Program-made: the position numbers and the translations under genes
The notes under the pieces: generated by a model
Databases searched by the model: none
Told to the model about the DNA's origin: nothing
Seen by the model: only the letters and a program-made list of their open reading frames with translations
From: Isoetes taiwanensis
Taxonomy: Eukaryota > Streptophyta > Lycopodiopsida > Isoetales > Isoetaceae
Direction of reading: 5' to 3'
DNA: 64,000 nucleotides
NCBI GenBank assembly: GCA_021234155.1
Contig: JAJEKV010000002.1
Location: 41,841,203 to 41,905,202 of the forward strand
Shown here: positions 34,544-46,635 of the stretch, piece after piece
How the letters are laid out: every line of letters begins with the position of its first letter
How positions within the stretch are numbered: position 1 is the stretch's first letter

Positions 34544-35532
34544 CTATAAACCCAGTGGCGCCCTGAAACCTCCGTGTGTTGAGTTGGGTCGGAACATAGC
34601 GAGTGAGAAGAAGAGGAGCCAACGACCGGAGTGCGCGCGCAAAGATCATGTGGAACTCCCCGAGCGGCAGGGCTGAAGCCCCTCCGCGCGACGAAATGAA
34701 TGAGTACCATATCGGGATGGATTCAAGCCTATAGCAAGAAGACACTCCCGCCACCACCCTCGAAAGCGGTGGATAGGATAAAGGCCGAAAGAAGAAGGGA
34801 GAGGAACGAAAAGAGGGGCCCGGATGGAGGATCGAGGAGATGATAAGAACCGGTAGAAATCGGGCGCCAAGGATAGTGACGTGGCATGCAAACGAAGGCA
34901 AGCGAAGCTAAAGAAATCGTGATGATCATGGGCAAGTTCGCCACGCTTTGGAATGACGAATAAGAAGATCCACATGCGATAAGGAAAAAGAAAGATCACG
35001 CCAATTGAGGGCAAGGGCCTCCGAGATGTGCAAAAAGCGCAAAGGAAACTATAAACGATGCGGGCGGCCAGAGGGGAAAAGAAGCGCAGGATGCGCAAAG
35101 TGGAGAACAATCGAGCGGTGCCGAGGCAGTGAGAGGAAGAAAGGCACGAGGAGGGCGAGCATGACGAAAGGTAGACTGACGAGCCAACGAGGGTAAAGGT
35201 AAAATGGCGGGAGAGGGAAGGTTGAAAAGTTGATGAAAAAAGGATATGGCTGCCGAGGCCGAAGAAATGGATGAGGACGACATCTGAGGATGATGAAGAG
35301 AGGCAAAAAAGGCCGCAACAACAAAAGGAGAAGCTGGAAGATAAGGAACAGCATGTAGATGGCACCAAGCAACAAAGCGGCGGAACATAGCGAAGTAAGC
35401 CAAAAGAGTAGATGGGGCACGGGAGGAAAAAACTAAAGGCAAAGTCGCAAAGAAAAAGGGAACCTCCTGGGGGGTGAGCAAGCGAGAAGGAGCTGTCACA
35501 ACAACATAAAAAACCATGTTAACTTCATTCAA
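34544..35532 (-). pseudogene. Tyrosine recombinase (A copy 8), N-terminal domain open
   Basis: On the minus strand, from a Met at 35532, about 110 codons cover the whole core-binding domain (STLLAYFAMFRRFVAWC, LPASP, AISFFHQLFNLPSP). The catalytic domain is spread over other frames. The segments RPLPSIGVIFLF and NPSRYGTH are out of phase with the start. The stop after the final RLGL-type end is at 34544-34546. Confidence 0.75.
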
Positions 35533-35545
35533 ATTGACAACGAAT

Positions 35546-35769
35546 TCGACCGATGGATTTCCTCTGGAACTTCTCCTTCGGCTCCTGTCTCCACGTCCTC
35601 GCCATCGGCATCTTCTTCGCGAGTTTTCTTACCCTTCTTGGAAGGTACGCCTTCTTCTTCTCTTGTTCATTATGCCTGGAATTCCGTATCAGTGCTTTGG
35701 TGGATCTCGTTTTTCTATTTTGCTCTTGGTTGCACGGTGGGAGGTATTTGCATGAGGAATTACCATGAC
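35546..35769 (+). repeat. Subfamily A head fragment, plus strand
   Basis: From cgaccgatggatttcctc to ggaattaccatgac. It matches 49370-49600 and breaks into C sequence at agctgagagagaag. No gene. Confidence 0.7.
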
Positions 35770-35886
35770 AGCTGAGAGAGAAGAGGAAGCGCCGATGAGT
35801 AGTCGAAGCAGAAACGCGCCTAAAATAGCGAACTCCCAACCAGAACGGGCATGCGCCGCCCGCATGCATGCAAAACATGCATGCTC

Positions 35887-35943
35887 GTCCCATTCTAGAA
35901 TGGCGATCCGATGTCTCGGATCGATGGGATTCTAGAATGGGAC
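35887..35943. repeat. Unit palindrome, C version
   Basis: GTCCCATTCTAGAAT/ATTCTAGAATGGGAC outer arms and CGATCCGA/TCGGATCG inner arms. Confidence 0.85.
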
Positions 35944-36247
35944 TTGCATGAAACCAACAAACCGCCCGAATACCAAAGGACTTCCTTAACAAACTAGGAT
36001 CGAGGACGAAGGTCACAGGATGAAGGCTAAAGGCCGAGAAAGGACAGCATGAAAGAAACGCCAAATTGGCCAAACCAGGCAGGAAGAAGCCCCTCCCCTG
36101 CCTGGAAACAATTCAAAGAGAATAAGGTACTGCTGAGAGAGAAGAGGAAGCGCCGATGAGAAGTCGAAGCAGAAACGCGCCTAAAATAGCGAACTCCCAA
36201 CCAGAATGGGCATGCGCCGCCCGCATGCATGCAAAACATGCATGCTC

Positions 36248-36304
36248 GTCCCATTCTAGAATGGCGATCCGATGTCTCGGATCGATGGGATTCTAGAATG
36301 GGAC
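36248..36304. repeat. Unit palindrome, C version, tandem copy
   Basis: Same as the palindrome 361 bp to the left, with perfect arms. Confidence 0.85.
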
Positions 36305-36593
36305 TCGCATGAAACCAACAAACCGCCCGAATACCAAAGGACTTCCTTAACAAACTAGGATCGAGGACGAAGGTCACAGGATGAAGGCTAAAGGCCGAAA
36401 AGGACAGCATGAAAGAAATGCCAAATTGGCCAAACCAGGCAGGAAGAAGCCCCTCCCCTGCCACATAGATAGGCTTGTCATTCATCACAGCAGCAGTATA
36501 CAATGTGTAAGAAGAGAGAGGGGTAGCCGACCATAGGAACAATATCGGACTACCCCAAAAAAGAAAATGTGCTAAGGCATTATAGGAGGGCAA

Positions 36594-36672
36594 TGGCGAC
36601 AAGTTCTCATCGGGATAAAAAACCCCGCCCTTTCGGGTTTTCGAGGAAAACCCTAATGAGAAATGGTCGCCA
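36594..36672. repeat. A-type long stem-loop
   Basis: Intact outer stem TGGCGAC/GTCGCCA and inner stem TCTCAT/ATGAGA, with the same loop as 27834-27912. Confidence 0.8.
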
Positions 36673-36972
36673 CCAACCTCGAATGTGTTGCCTAGAGAAC
36701 AGAGAAACCGGACGAGAGCGAAGGCAAACACAAAGCACGACCCCAAACAACAGCGAAAAAACCCCCATGTAACAACGAGGATGATTTAACGGAAAACCAA
36801 AGAGGACCCCAACAAATTTGGTGGAAGATAGCGAAATCCCGCAATACCAAGAAAACTCAAAAACACCCGAAAAGAGTTAGAGAAACAAGCCTAGCCATAA
36901 AAAGAATCATCGATCAAGAAAGCCTAAGATATAAGGCATAAAAATAGACGAAAAAGAGCATAACAAAAAGAT

Positions 36973-37135
36973 AGCATCACCGATAAGGTGGAAAAGCATC
37001 ACCCAAATGGTGGAAAACATGATATATAAAGATGCATCACCCTCAAGGTGGAAATAACAAAGATCACCCGTGAGCAGCGAGAAAAAAACGAAAAATGCCA
37101 AGGAAACAAAGAATAAGGAAAAAGCGACACCCACA
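36973..37135 (-). repeat. CACC..GGTG mini-hairpin array
   Basis: Members in the complement: CACCGATAAGGTG, CACCCAAATGGTG, CACCCTCAAGGTG, plus weaker ones near 37064 and 37128. Same order as in the plus-strand tails. Confidence 0.7.
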
Positions 37136-37295
37136 AAAACAACAAAGAGGGCAAGAACCAATACTAATACAAATGAAAAAAACGACACGCCACGCAAAGC
37201 AGTTAATGGAAGGGAGGGAAGCTACGAAAAGAAGAAAATGTCGCCAGGAGAAGACGCCGATAACCGGCCCGAGAATGGAACTAGCCTAATAGCTC

Positions 37296-37350
37296 GTCCT
37301 TTCCCGAATGGCGATCCGATGGCTCGGATCGATGGGATTCGGGAAAGGAC
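37296..37350. repeat. Unit palindrome, A version
   Basis: GTCCTTTCCCGAAT/ATTCGGGAAAGGAC outer arms. The A of CCCAGAAT and the T of its partner are both missing here, a paired loss. Inner arms CGATCCGA/TCGGATCG. Confidence 0.85.
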
Positions 37351-37393
37351 TCGCGAGACACAAAACCGGCCGACTACCAAAGGACTTCCTTAA

Positions 37394-38388
37394 CTATAAA
37401 ACCCAGCGCCAAAAACCTCCAGTGTTGAGTTGGGTCGCCAAGCACATAGCGAGAGTGAGAAGAAGAGGAGCCAACGACCGTGAGTGCGCTGCAGAGATCA
37501 TGTGGAACTCCCCGAAGGCAGCTCACCAAGCCCCTCCGACGGTAGACTTAATGAGTACCATATCGGGGATGGATCTAAGCCTATAGCAAGAAGACACTTC
37601 CGCACACCACCCCGAAAGCTGGATAGGATAAAGGCCGCGAAAGAAGAAGGAGAGGAACTAAAAAGGCCGGGATGGAGGATCGAGAGATGATAAGAACCTA
37701 GAAATCAAAGCTGAAGGATAGTGATGTGGCATGCGAACGAAGGCAAGCGAAGCTAAAGAAATCAGAGGATCACGGGCAAGTTCGTCACGCTTTGGAATGA
37801 CGAATAAGAAGATCCACACGCGATAAGGAAAAGAAAGATCACGCCAATTGAGGGCAAGGGGCTCCAGATGTGCAAAAAGCCAAGAAAGGAAACTACAACG
37901 AGCACGCGAGCTGAGAGGGAAAAGAAGGCAGATGCGAAGTGGAGAACACGAAATAAATATGCCGAGGCAGGAGAGGAAGAAAGGTACGAGGAGGGCGAGG
38001 CGTGTAAAGGTAGAGCCGAAAATAACGAGGGTAAAGGTAAAATGGCGGGAGAGGGAAGGTTGAAAAGTTGATGAAAAAGGATATGGTCGCCGAGGTCAAG
38101 AAATGGATGAGGGACATCCGAGGATGAAGAAGAGGCAAAAAGGCCCGCAACAACAAAAGGAGAAGCTGGAAGATAAGGAACGAAGATGTAGATCGGCACC
38201 AAGCAACAAAGCGGGGGAACATAAGCTGGGCAGTAAGCCAAAAGAGTAGATGGGGCACGGGAGGAAAAAACTAAAGGCAAAGTCGCAAAGAAAAAGGGAA
38301 CCTCCTGGGGGGTGAGCAAGCGAGAAGGAGCTGTCACAACAACATAAAAAACCATGTTAACTTCATTCAAATTGACAACGAAAAACAT
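37394..38388 (-). pseudogene. Tyrosine recombinase (A copy 9), frameshifted
   Basis: The ATG at 38388 starts the usual leader and the STLLAY segment. An extra insertion (ACAGTTTATGTTCC-like change near 38225) shifts the frame inside the core-binding domain. Later boxes are in mixed frames. The expected stop is at 37394-37396. It sits 44 bp from its palindrome, the normal spacing. Confidence 0.7.
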
Positions 38389-41300
38389 AAAGAGCTACAT
38401 GACGCCGACACCCAGCAAAGGTCGCCGAAAGATGTGGCAATAAAGCCAAAGAAAATGCATCAAAAAACAGAAATTCTTTAATAAAAGACGCCCACGCCGA
38501 TCCCGTCCAGAGTAAAGGCCACCATGGTGCAGAAGGCCAATGAAGAACCGCCAGTGTGATACGAGCATGACACGCGGCTGCATGGTGATCGAGGACAGAG
38601 AAAAAATGCATGTATCTAAGCAAAATGGAGGAGCCATAGCCCATAAAGAACCAATAGATTAAAAATCATCTAGCACATAGAAAAAATGCATGTAACTAAG
38701 CAAAATGAAGGAGCCACCATATGATGCAAAAAATGTTTCCATTGATCGTATTCTAAGACAAGAAACCGTCAAAAAGTAGGTCCCATTACGCCTAGCAATG
38801 TCAAGGCAACTCTAGATGCATAAATGATGAGGCAATTAAATTGATGGCTTTGTGAAAACAAGAAGAGAACCCATTATAGTACTCATAAGAACCATCAAAA
38901 ATCAATAATCGTAAAAAAAAAATACTACAAAGGAACTTACCATAGTAAATATGTGAACAACAAGACCCCAAGCAAAAAACCCCCCAACATATGGAATACT
39001 TGGAACACAAGTCATGTAGCAATATTGAAAATAACTAAGACGGCATACACAAGGCAGGGAACAATATTTTAACAACTGGCAACAGACATAAAAAGACAAA
39101 GTGCAACCTGGCATATGTGGTGAATAAATCTCGGGGCAATAAAAAGAATGAAACCATGAGAATGCAGTATATAAAATAGAAAAACAATAGCACAGCCCGA
39201 GGAAACAACACATAGGCCACAGAAAGAAATTAAAGTAAAAATGCGGCCAGAACATAAACAAGAAGATCAACCGGAATAACCCAGACAACTATTGAAGAGT
39301 GTGGTGCATCAAAAAAACAAGATAAACCACAAGTGCAAAAAATAAAACCCAACAACTATGAGAAACCTAGAATGTAGAAGATAATACCACCCGAATAACG
39401 TATACCACCCGAGCCGAGTGTAGTACACAAGATACAAACAAAAGTGCAAAAGATAAAACCCAAACCACCATGGGGAAATCCAAAACGCGGAAAAGAATGC
39501 CACATATAACCACATGGGAACCACAATATAAAAAATAACATACAAAAGAGATATAGGTCGGAGAGATAACACGCAATTGAGGCCATACTGCAACCGACCA
39601 TGAAAATGGAATGCATCAATGTAAAAAAGACAAATGCATGGTGGCCACAAATCTATAAGCAATAAAAAGGTAATAAACCATGGACTTTGCAGCGTAGAAT
39701 TATGAAAACAAGACAACATCCCAAGTAAACGACCACAAGACTGAAATGAGGAAAAAAGTGAGCCAGAACATAAACAAGAGAAAAACAGCGCGAGGAGAGC
39801 ATAAACCCATTTAAATAGTATGGTGCATCGAATCCACGATAAAAACACAATTGCGAAGGTTAAAAATCCGAAAACAACCATGAAAAAGCCTCAAATTCCA
39901 AGGATAATATCACATATATAAAAACTAGATGTCCATCAACTTGGAAAAAGTAACATACGAAAGAGATAACATGGGAGGGAACCACCTCCTAAAACAAAAG
40001 CCCCTAGATGCCTCATATTCAAATGCAATTATGAATAAGACATGAGAAAAACATAGCCAAACCAAGAATCAAACCCAAATGACGTATGATGATAAGGTAA
40101 CCGCAATTAGATGCCCAATCCGATGTAAAACCAGGCATAAGTTCAAATGCAAAATTGATATCGAGGACATGCGAGAAAAAAATTTGGTCTAAAAATCAAC
40201 TTGACGGATTAATGAAGGTGAAGAAACCCATAGAAATATGTGAATGAGCATGCAAAACAACGTGTGGAAAAACGAATGTGCGTAAGTATATATCCAATGA
40301 GACAGAAAGTATAAGAGCAACAACTGATATCACAATGAAAATACTGATTCAAAAATTAATATTAGGACCAAATTAGGCTAATATGGGCAAACACCAGATA
40401 AGAAATCAAGTATAGCATTTCCCCGATTAGCATGCCACAAATGACCAAACGCACTGTATAAGTCAAAAACAATGTATACTTGCAAAAAGACATCGTATAG
40501 AAAACACACTGCAAATTACTAATAAAAAACCATGCCAAAGCACCATTCATAAGAGTAAATGTACTCCGAAAATCCCAAATAATGCTAGAAGCACAAATAA
40601 CGAGGCAATCACTCCATGGATGCCTAGAAACGAGAAGAAATTGCCTGGTGTCATGCACAAGAACAATCCTATGAAAAAACGATAGTTGTAAGAAATGCTA
40701 CAACAGTACTTTGACGTAGAAAATGATCGAAAAGAAAACTGTCTACATACCCTTAAGCAAGAACCCCGACATATAGAATACCTTTGCAAACTCCGGAAAC
40801 CGGAGACTAACCTCTAGCCCAAGGGCAAGCCAACAAATGCACCCAATTGATAGATGTGTAAGTGAGTAAATAAGTGATAAGTGTAAAGTGTGTGAAGAAA
40901 GCAAAACGTGAAAAATATGATATGAATACAGAGGTAGTGAAGCATAATATAAATGTGAAAGGGAATAGAAAGAGAGAAGTTGATAAAACCATGGTGCGTG
41001 AAAAGGTGAGCACCCCTTAAGTCGGGGATGCCACCTATTATACCAAAGGGATTACCCTCGCTGACGGATGGCCCCCTCATGTGTGGGCAGGAGCCTCCAA
41101 CAAGAGAAGGGCGGCGGCCTGTTACAGGAGGCAGGCCGAAAAGAAGGAAGCTACTACAGGATTCGAAGACGGTAGGCCGGTAGAAGCCAAAAAACGAGAG
41201 AGATGGGCAGGCAGGTAGAAGCCAAAAATAGGTAGAGACATGGCGAGGCAGGTGGAACGGTGGAGAGGCCTGAAGAGGGAACGGAGGAGCTTCCTGTGGC

Positions 41301-42605
41301 AATCCCTAAGCCAAACGGATGGCCAGACCGGGTCCAAGAATAGGGGATCTGGCGAGAATCGAAAGCATGCCATGAGCTACAAACGATCATGGTGCATAGG
41401 GATCGGAATCCAGATGGCCCTGTGCCATAGCTCGGATCTGCATGGCGGAACAGGTCCATAAGTAGGCTGAACAGATTGTAGATCCCTGAGCCAATCGAGT
41501 GGCGGAGTCTTTACTTGCCGGATCTTTGGATCTTTGGATGGCGGATCTGCATGGCGGATCTCGCCTTGGAGCTCTGCCCGGCACCAATGGGCCTGCTAGA
41601 ACAAAGGGAATCAAACCGCTCCTCCCCGTCCACCGTAAAAACGACCCCCGCACAAAAATGGAGAAACACAAAGAAGAGAGACAGAGAATCGCTTCCTGCC
41701 CATGCTGCTATCACAGGATCGAAAGCAACAAGAGGGGATGGCTGCATCGAATCCTCCTAGCCATCGTAACCAATCCTAAATAAGAATATAGTAGGAGCCA
41801 CCTAGCCATAGAAACCCGGACCAATAGGATGAATCATGCATGGCGTTAAAAACGTGCAAATAAGAAAAAAAAACAATCTGCATAATGAGTCCAAATCACT
41901 GAGTCCCGACCAAATGCCCACAAAATCTCGCAGTTGATTGCTCCAAATCGCTCCAAAACATGTGAAAGCCATATCGGCAGCAGCTGAATGCCAGAGTCAT
42001 GAAAAAAAGATTAGAAAGGAAGACGGGATCAAGGTAGAAAATGGTGGATCCCGGCTCCAATGACTCCCAAACGCCTGCGAAATTCGAAACAAAGGGCCAA
42101 AGAAGCGGTGGCGGACTTCGAACGAAAACCGAAAATGGCGGGGGCTAGTCACGAACAAAGACAACAATAGAACAACGAAAAGTACAAGATGAATGGGGAT
42201 TCCACATGCAAATACCTCAAACAACAGAACAAAGAAAACCTAGAAAATTCATGGTGATTCAACATGCGAATACTACAACAAGCAAAAAATAACAGAATAA
42301 AGAGAAATCTACAAGATTAATGGTGATTCATCATGCGAAAACATCAAACAAGAGAATCAAGAAATCTACAAGAGTCATGGTAATTCCTCATGCAAATACC
42401 TCCCACCGTGCAACCAAGAGCAAAATAGAAAAACGAGATCCACCAAAGCACTGATACGGAATTCCAGGCATAATGAACAAGAGAAGAAGAAGGCGTACCT
42501 TCCAAGAAGGGTAAGAAAACTCGCGAAGAAGATGCCGATGGCGAGGACGTGGAGACAGGAGCCGAAGGAGAAGTTCCAGAGGAAATCCATCGGTCGAAGA
42601 GCCAT

Positions 42606-42627
42606 GGGAAGCTACGAGAAAGAAGAA
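42606..42627 (-). repeat. 22-bp unit-opening sequence (A), minus strand
   Basis: Reverse complement of TTCTTCTTTCTCGTAGCTTC+CC. Immediately upstream in unit sense is an A tail interrupted in its interior (ggttttccgt), so two units abut exactly at this sequence. Confidence 0.75.
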
Positions 42628-43741
42628 AATACGGAAAACCAGCAGGACCCCAACAGCCGGTGGAAGATAGCGAAATCCTGCAATACCAAGAAAACTCAAA
42701 AAACACCCGTAAAGAGTTAGAGAAACAAGCCTAGCCATAAAAAGAATCTGCATCAAGAAAGCCGGAAGATATAAGGCATAAAAAATAGACAGAAAAAGAG
42801 CATAACAAAAAAAGATAGCATCACCGATAAGGTGGAAAAAGCATCACCCAGCGGGTGGAAAACATGATATATAAAGATGCATCACCCTCAAGGTGGAAAT
42901 AAACAGCATCACCCGCAGGCGGAGAAAAACACAGAAAATGCCAAGGAAACAGCAACAAGGAAAAAGCGACACCCACAGGTGAAAAACAACAAAGAGGGCA
43001 AGAACCAATACTAATACAAATGAAAAAGACGTACACGCCCACGCAGCAGGGCGGGAAGGGAGGGAAGCTACGAGAAAGAAGAAAATGCTGCTGTGAGAAG
43101 ACGCCGATAACCGGCCTGAGAATGGAACTAGCCTAATATAGGGGCTCGTCCTTTCCCAGAATGGCGATCCGATGGCTCGGATCGATGGGATTCTGGGAAA
43201 GGACTCGCGAGAGACACAAAACCGGCCGACTACCAAAGGACTTCCTTAACTATAAACCCAGGCGCCGCGAAACCTCCAGGTGTTGAGTTGGGTCGCGAAG
43301 CACATAGCGAGAGTGAGAAGAAGAGGAGCGCCAACGACCGTGAGTGCGCGCAGCATCATGTGGAACTCCCCGAGCGGCAGCCGCTGAAGCCCCTCCGCGA
43401 CGAGCCGAATGAGTACCATATCGGGATGGATTCAAGCCTATAGCAAGAAGACACTCCCGCCACCACCCCCGAGCAGTCGGATAGGATAAAGGCCGCAAAG
43501 AAGAAGGAGAGGAACGAAAAAGAGGGCCGCCGGATGGAGGATCGAGGAGATGATAAGAACCGGTAGAAATCAGGCGCTGAAGGATAGTGACAGGGCATGC
43601 GAACGAAGGCAAGCGAGCTAAAGAAATCGTATGACCGCGGGCAAGTTCGTCACGCTTGGAATGACGAATAAGAAGATCCACATGCGATAAGGAAAAAGAA
43701 AGATCACGCCAATTGAGGGCAAGGGCCTCCGAGATGTGCAC
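42628..43741 (-). repeat. Second A unit, tail and recombinase catalytic half, minus strand
   Basis: Tail without the stem-loop: mini-hairpins 42820-42985, internal 22-bp repeat 43062-43083, palindrome 43150-43202, then the recombinase. It breaks into a B plus-strand head at gatgtgca|ccattcttc. Confidence 0.8.
43150..43202. repeat. Unit palindrome, A version, perfect
   Basis: CCTTTCCCAGAAT/ATTCTGGGAAAGG and CGATCCGA/TCGGATCG, identical to 27154-27206. Confidence 0.88.
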
Positions 43742-43744
43742 CAT
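43250..43744 (-). pseudogene. Tyrosine recombinase catalytic domain (A copy 10), intact frame
   Basis: The best A catalytic domain: 164 codons without a frameshift. Residues 3-17 HISEALALNWRDLSF (box I, with His3 where the family has its first catalytic Arg), Lys30 in RHSKRD, HSARRGGAS at 112-120 (His112, Arg115), HGRW at 135-138, and Tyr147 in SRYVLRDP, ending VSRRLGL. These match eukaryotic XerD-like or Crypton-like recombinases, whose C-terminus is typically Y-x2-D...LSVS.SLGL. The N-terminal half is lost to the junction at 43741, and the first two codons come from the neighbouring B head. The stop at 43250-43252 lies 48 bp from a perfect palindrome. Confidence 0.88.
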
Positions 43745-43763
43745 TCTTCATTCTCATAGCTTC
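43743..43763 (+). repeat. 21-bp unit-opening sequence (B)
   Basis: ATTCTTCATTCTCATAGCTT+C. The same 21 bases recur in the B tail at 63432-63452, 64 bp after the B palindrome. This is the B counterpart of the A 22-bp pair. Confidence 0.75.
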
Positions 43764-46344
43764 GCTGGCCCTTCAACTAATAGATTTCTTCACCAGCTTC
43801 TCCACCAGTCTCGTGTTTCCCCTCCTCGCCGCCCGCACCTGCCTGGCGAGTTTCTTCACGCTCCTTTCTCTTACATGCTCAGCCTGATTCTCCAGATTTG
43901 TTCTATAGTTTATCTTCGTCATGCATGGCTTCTCTTTCTTTCTGTTGTTTCTATTTGGCATCACATAGCTCTTCTATGGTTATTCGCATGTTGAGTTTTG
44001 GTGCATAGGCTCTTTGTTGGTTATGAGACGGCCGTGGTGGAAGTGTAATGATGGGCTTAAGTTATGTTTTGCATGTTCGGGTTTGATGGGTTCGTTTTTG
44101 GGCTCTTGGTTGAGTTCTGTTGAATGGTTTGATCGGGTTCCCTTGTATGTTCTGGGTATTTCACGTGTGGAGCAATTTTTTAGGTGTTAGGCGGGATGGG
44201 CGTTGGTTGCGCATGCTTCTTCCTATTCCTCGATTTCCCTTGATCCATCCCCCAGTTCACTTTGGGCGATTGCCCGGGCTTCTTCTCTCTGCATTTTGGT
44301 TCTGCCCTTGCTCTCTGGTTTCGGTTTCATCCTCTCTTGAGCCCTTTCCTGCTTGGGCTTATCAGTGATCTTGGCTCCCTTCATTCTCATTCCATCGTTC
44401 CATTTCTTGTCTGGATGGGTTGCTCTTTTGCCTCGGTGTTTCCCTCAGCTCCGCGCTTCTATCTATCTTCTGAGCCTCTCTTGCATGGCGTGGCACGGGA
44501 CCGCGTTGCTCATTCTATCTCATCTTGCCCTTACCTGTATCTGCCTTTTGTGATCCGTTTCCCGCTATCCCAGCCTCTGCTCGCCTTTGTTCCCTAGATT
44601 TCCTCCTCCTTCACCATGAGTCGCTTCCCTTGGGTCGAAATTGGGGGTTTTTCTGCTGCCTCCTTGGAGCATGGGCGTCTGCAGGCAGATCATTCAACCT
44701 TGGCTTGCGGGTTTCTGGTCGGGTTTGCCTCCTCTTGTTCTTTGTCTTGCCGTCAAAATCTGGCGATTCGGCTCTCCTCACGGTACTTATGTTTAAACTT
44801 ATTTTTACCGGTATTCTGTTGTATTCTTGGCTGTTCCCCTTTGGGCTCGCTAGTTTTGCTGGATTTTGGCTGCCACTCGTTCTTGCATGTTTTTTTCCAG
44901 CCCCTCTTGGCCTCCATTCAATCGGCTTGCAGGTTCTTGTCACCATTCGTGAGATAATAGAAATTTTGCGTGATTGTCCCTGATCTCTGCGAGACGTGTT
45001 TTGTGTTTTGTGGTTTGGCATTGTAGGGGTGTTGATGCCACTTTGAATAATATTGAATAATATGGATTGTTTTGCTTTTTTAATGTTATATTGTTCGGTG
45101 TGGGATCTTACACGCCAAAATCATGTGGGTTTAAGCTTCTATATGTGCTTTCTTTTACTTCTTGTTCTTTGCCCCTATAGGGGCTTTCTGATGGGATGTT
45201 TTATGGGTTTGGACTTGGGCTTTTATCTCATTCTTTGTGTTGCTTTTTTACTTTTTTCCACATTTGGTTGACAATGAAGGTTTCTTTATATGTTGGCATC
45301 CTCTTATGAACCATAGGTTGTTCGATTTTTTCTGTTGGGCATCATTTGAATTTGCGCTCTATCACACTAGTTCGACATTATTTGTACTATACATTATTGG
45401 CGTTCGATTTCCTTTGCGTCTTGACTGTGCTTTGGTTAAGTTCATTTGTTGTCCTGCTGTATTTTCCCTTTGAAAGGTTGGTCTCGCACGTTGTTTTCCT
45501 TGTTTTTAGGCATACGGCACATTACGGTGGTTTCAGTTCCTTTCGCATTCTTGTCCATGTCGTATTTTTGATGTTGTTGCCTCACTGGCTTGGTGTTTTC
45601 TTGTTCATCATCGACGCGGTTGCCTTTATACGTGTTACCATCGGGGTTTTCACCTTCATCTTATTGCTTTGGCATTGTTCAAGTCGTTTTATGTTTTAGT
45701 TAGTTGTCTACATAATTATTTTCAACTATTGTTCATGGGGATTGGGTTTGGTATTTGCTTTTAATTATGGGTTTGGCATCTTATTCTTCTCATTCGTGCT
45801 TACTGAGACTTTTGACTCTATGATATGCATGATCATTTGCCTATATTCATTGGATCATCTCATTTATCTGGCGTTTGTTCCTCTTTTCGGCATATTTTCT
45901 CCATCGGTTACTATTTGTCTTATGCTCCCTATTTTACTTATCACGGCCTTTTTATAGCCTTTGATTTTTATACTGGTTACATCGGTTATCTTATGCCCCC
46001 TTTACATATACACTCGGAAGGAATTACGAGTCCCATTTACATTATATTTTCCATCATTTGGGTGTCCCTTTTCTTTTCCTATCTGGGTTCTCGATTGTTA
46101 TGTTTTTCTCATGTCTTATTCATAATTGCATTAGAATGGGCTTTTTGTTTTAGGGGTGGTTTTCCCTCCCATGTTATCTCTTTCAGACATGTTACCTTTT
46201 CCAAGTTGATGGACATCTAGTTTTTATATATGTAACATTATCCTTTGAATTTGAGGCTTTTTATGGTGGTTGGGTTTTTCCTCCTCCTTTTTCTTATCTC
46301 AGGCTTTGTCATCGTCGTGATGGCGATACCCTCCGTCGAATAAT

Positions 46345-46635
46345 ATGGACTAATCCACTTGTTTTATGTCTCTTTTTCTGTTTGGATTATAAACATTCAG
46401 GTGACGTGGGTTAGGGATATGGAATCGTGCACTTGCTTTATGTCTTTTCGTGTTTTTGGTTCACAAACATTAAAATGACGTGGTCTCATGGATAGGGAGT
46501 AATGCACTTGTTTTATGTCTCTTTTCATGTTTGGGTCATCAACATTCGAATGACGCGGTCTTATGGTTATGAAATCATGCACTTTGTTTACGTCTCTTTC
46601 CATGTTTGGCATAAACCTTCCAATGACGTGGTTCT
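46345..46635. repeat. 75-bp tandem repeat with TGACGTGG
   Basis: TGACGTGG at 46402 and 46624, with two more between (one TGACGCGG). The minus-strand frame 46397-46612 is open and has the same sequence as in the other two arrays. Confidence 0.7.

Larger units (their letters stand above)
34445..35545 (-). repeat. Subfamily A recombinase with palindrome, minus strand
   Basis: Consists only of the palindrome and the recombinase gene. It ends at ttgacaacga, where it meets a plus-strand A head piece. Mirror of 15131-16250. Confidence 0.8.
28037..35768. repeat. Right arm of a ~7.7-kb inverted repeat
   Basis: Reverse complement of 14895-22602, including the B unit, the palindrome junction, the A recombinase and the A head piece. 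The B head starts here at ccctcctcgccg, directly after the A terminal phrase. Confidence 0.8.
35770..36461 (-). repeat. Subfamily C tail in 361-bp tandem copies
   Basis: Two copies, 35770-36130 and 36131-36461 (the second incomplete), about 98% alike by eye. Each carries a C palindrome (35887-35943 and 36248-36304, exactly 361 bp apart) and the nearby hairpin GCATGCATG..CATGCATGC. Related tandem copies lie at 22657-23030 and 62241-62760. Confidence 0.85.
36462..42605 (-). repeat. Complete subfamily A unit, minus strand
   Basis: Reads from tail to head: terminal phrase (36465-36490), stem-loop 36594-36672, mini-hairpin array 36973-37135, palindrome 37296-37350, recombinase 37394-38388, T-rich interior to about 41000, GC-richer head, GCATG repeat (about 42195-42400), and the opening 22-bp sequence at 42606-42627. 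This is one of the two most complete units in the window. The interior 38400-42600 holds no recognised gene. Confidence 0.8.
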
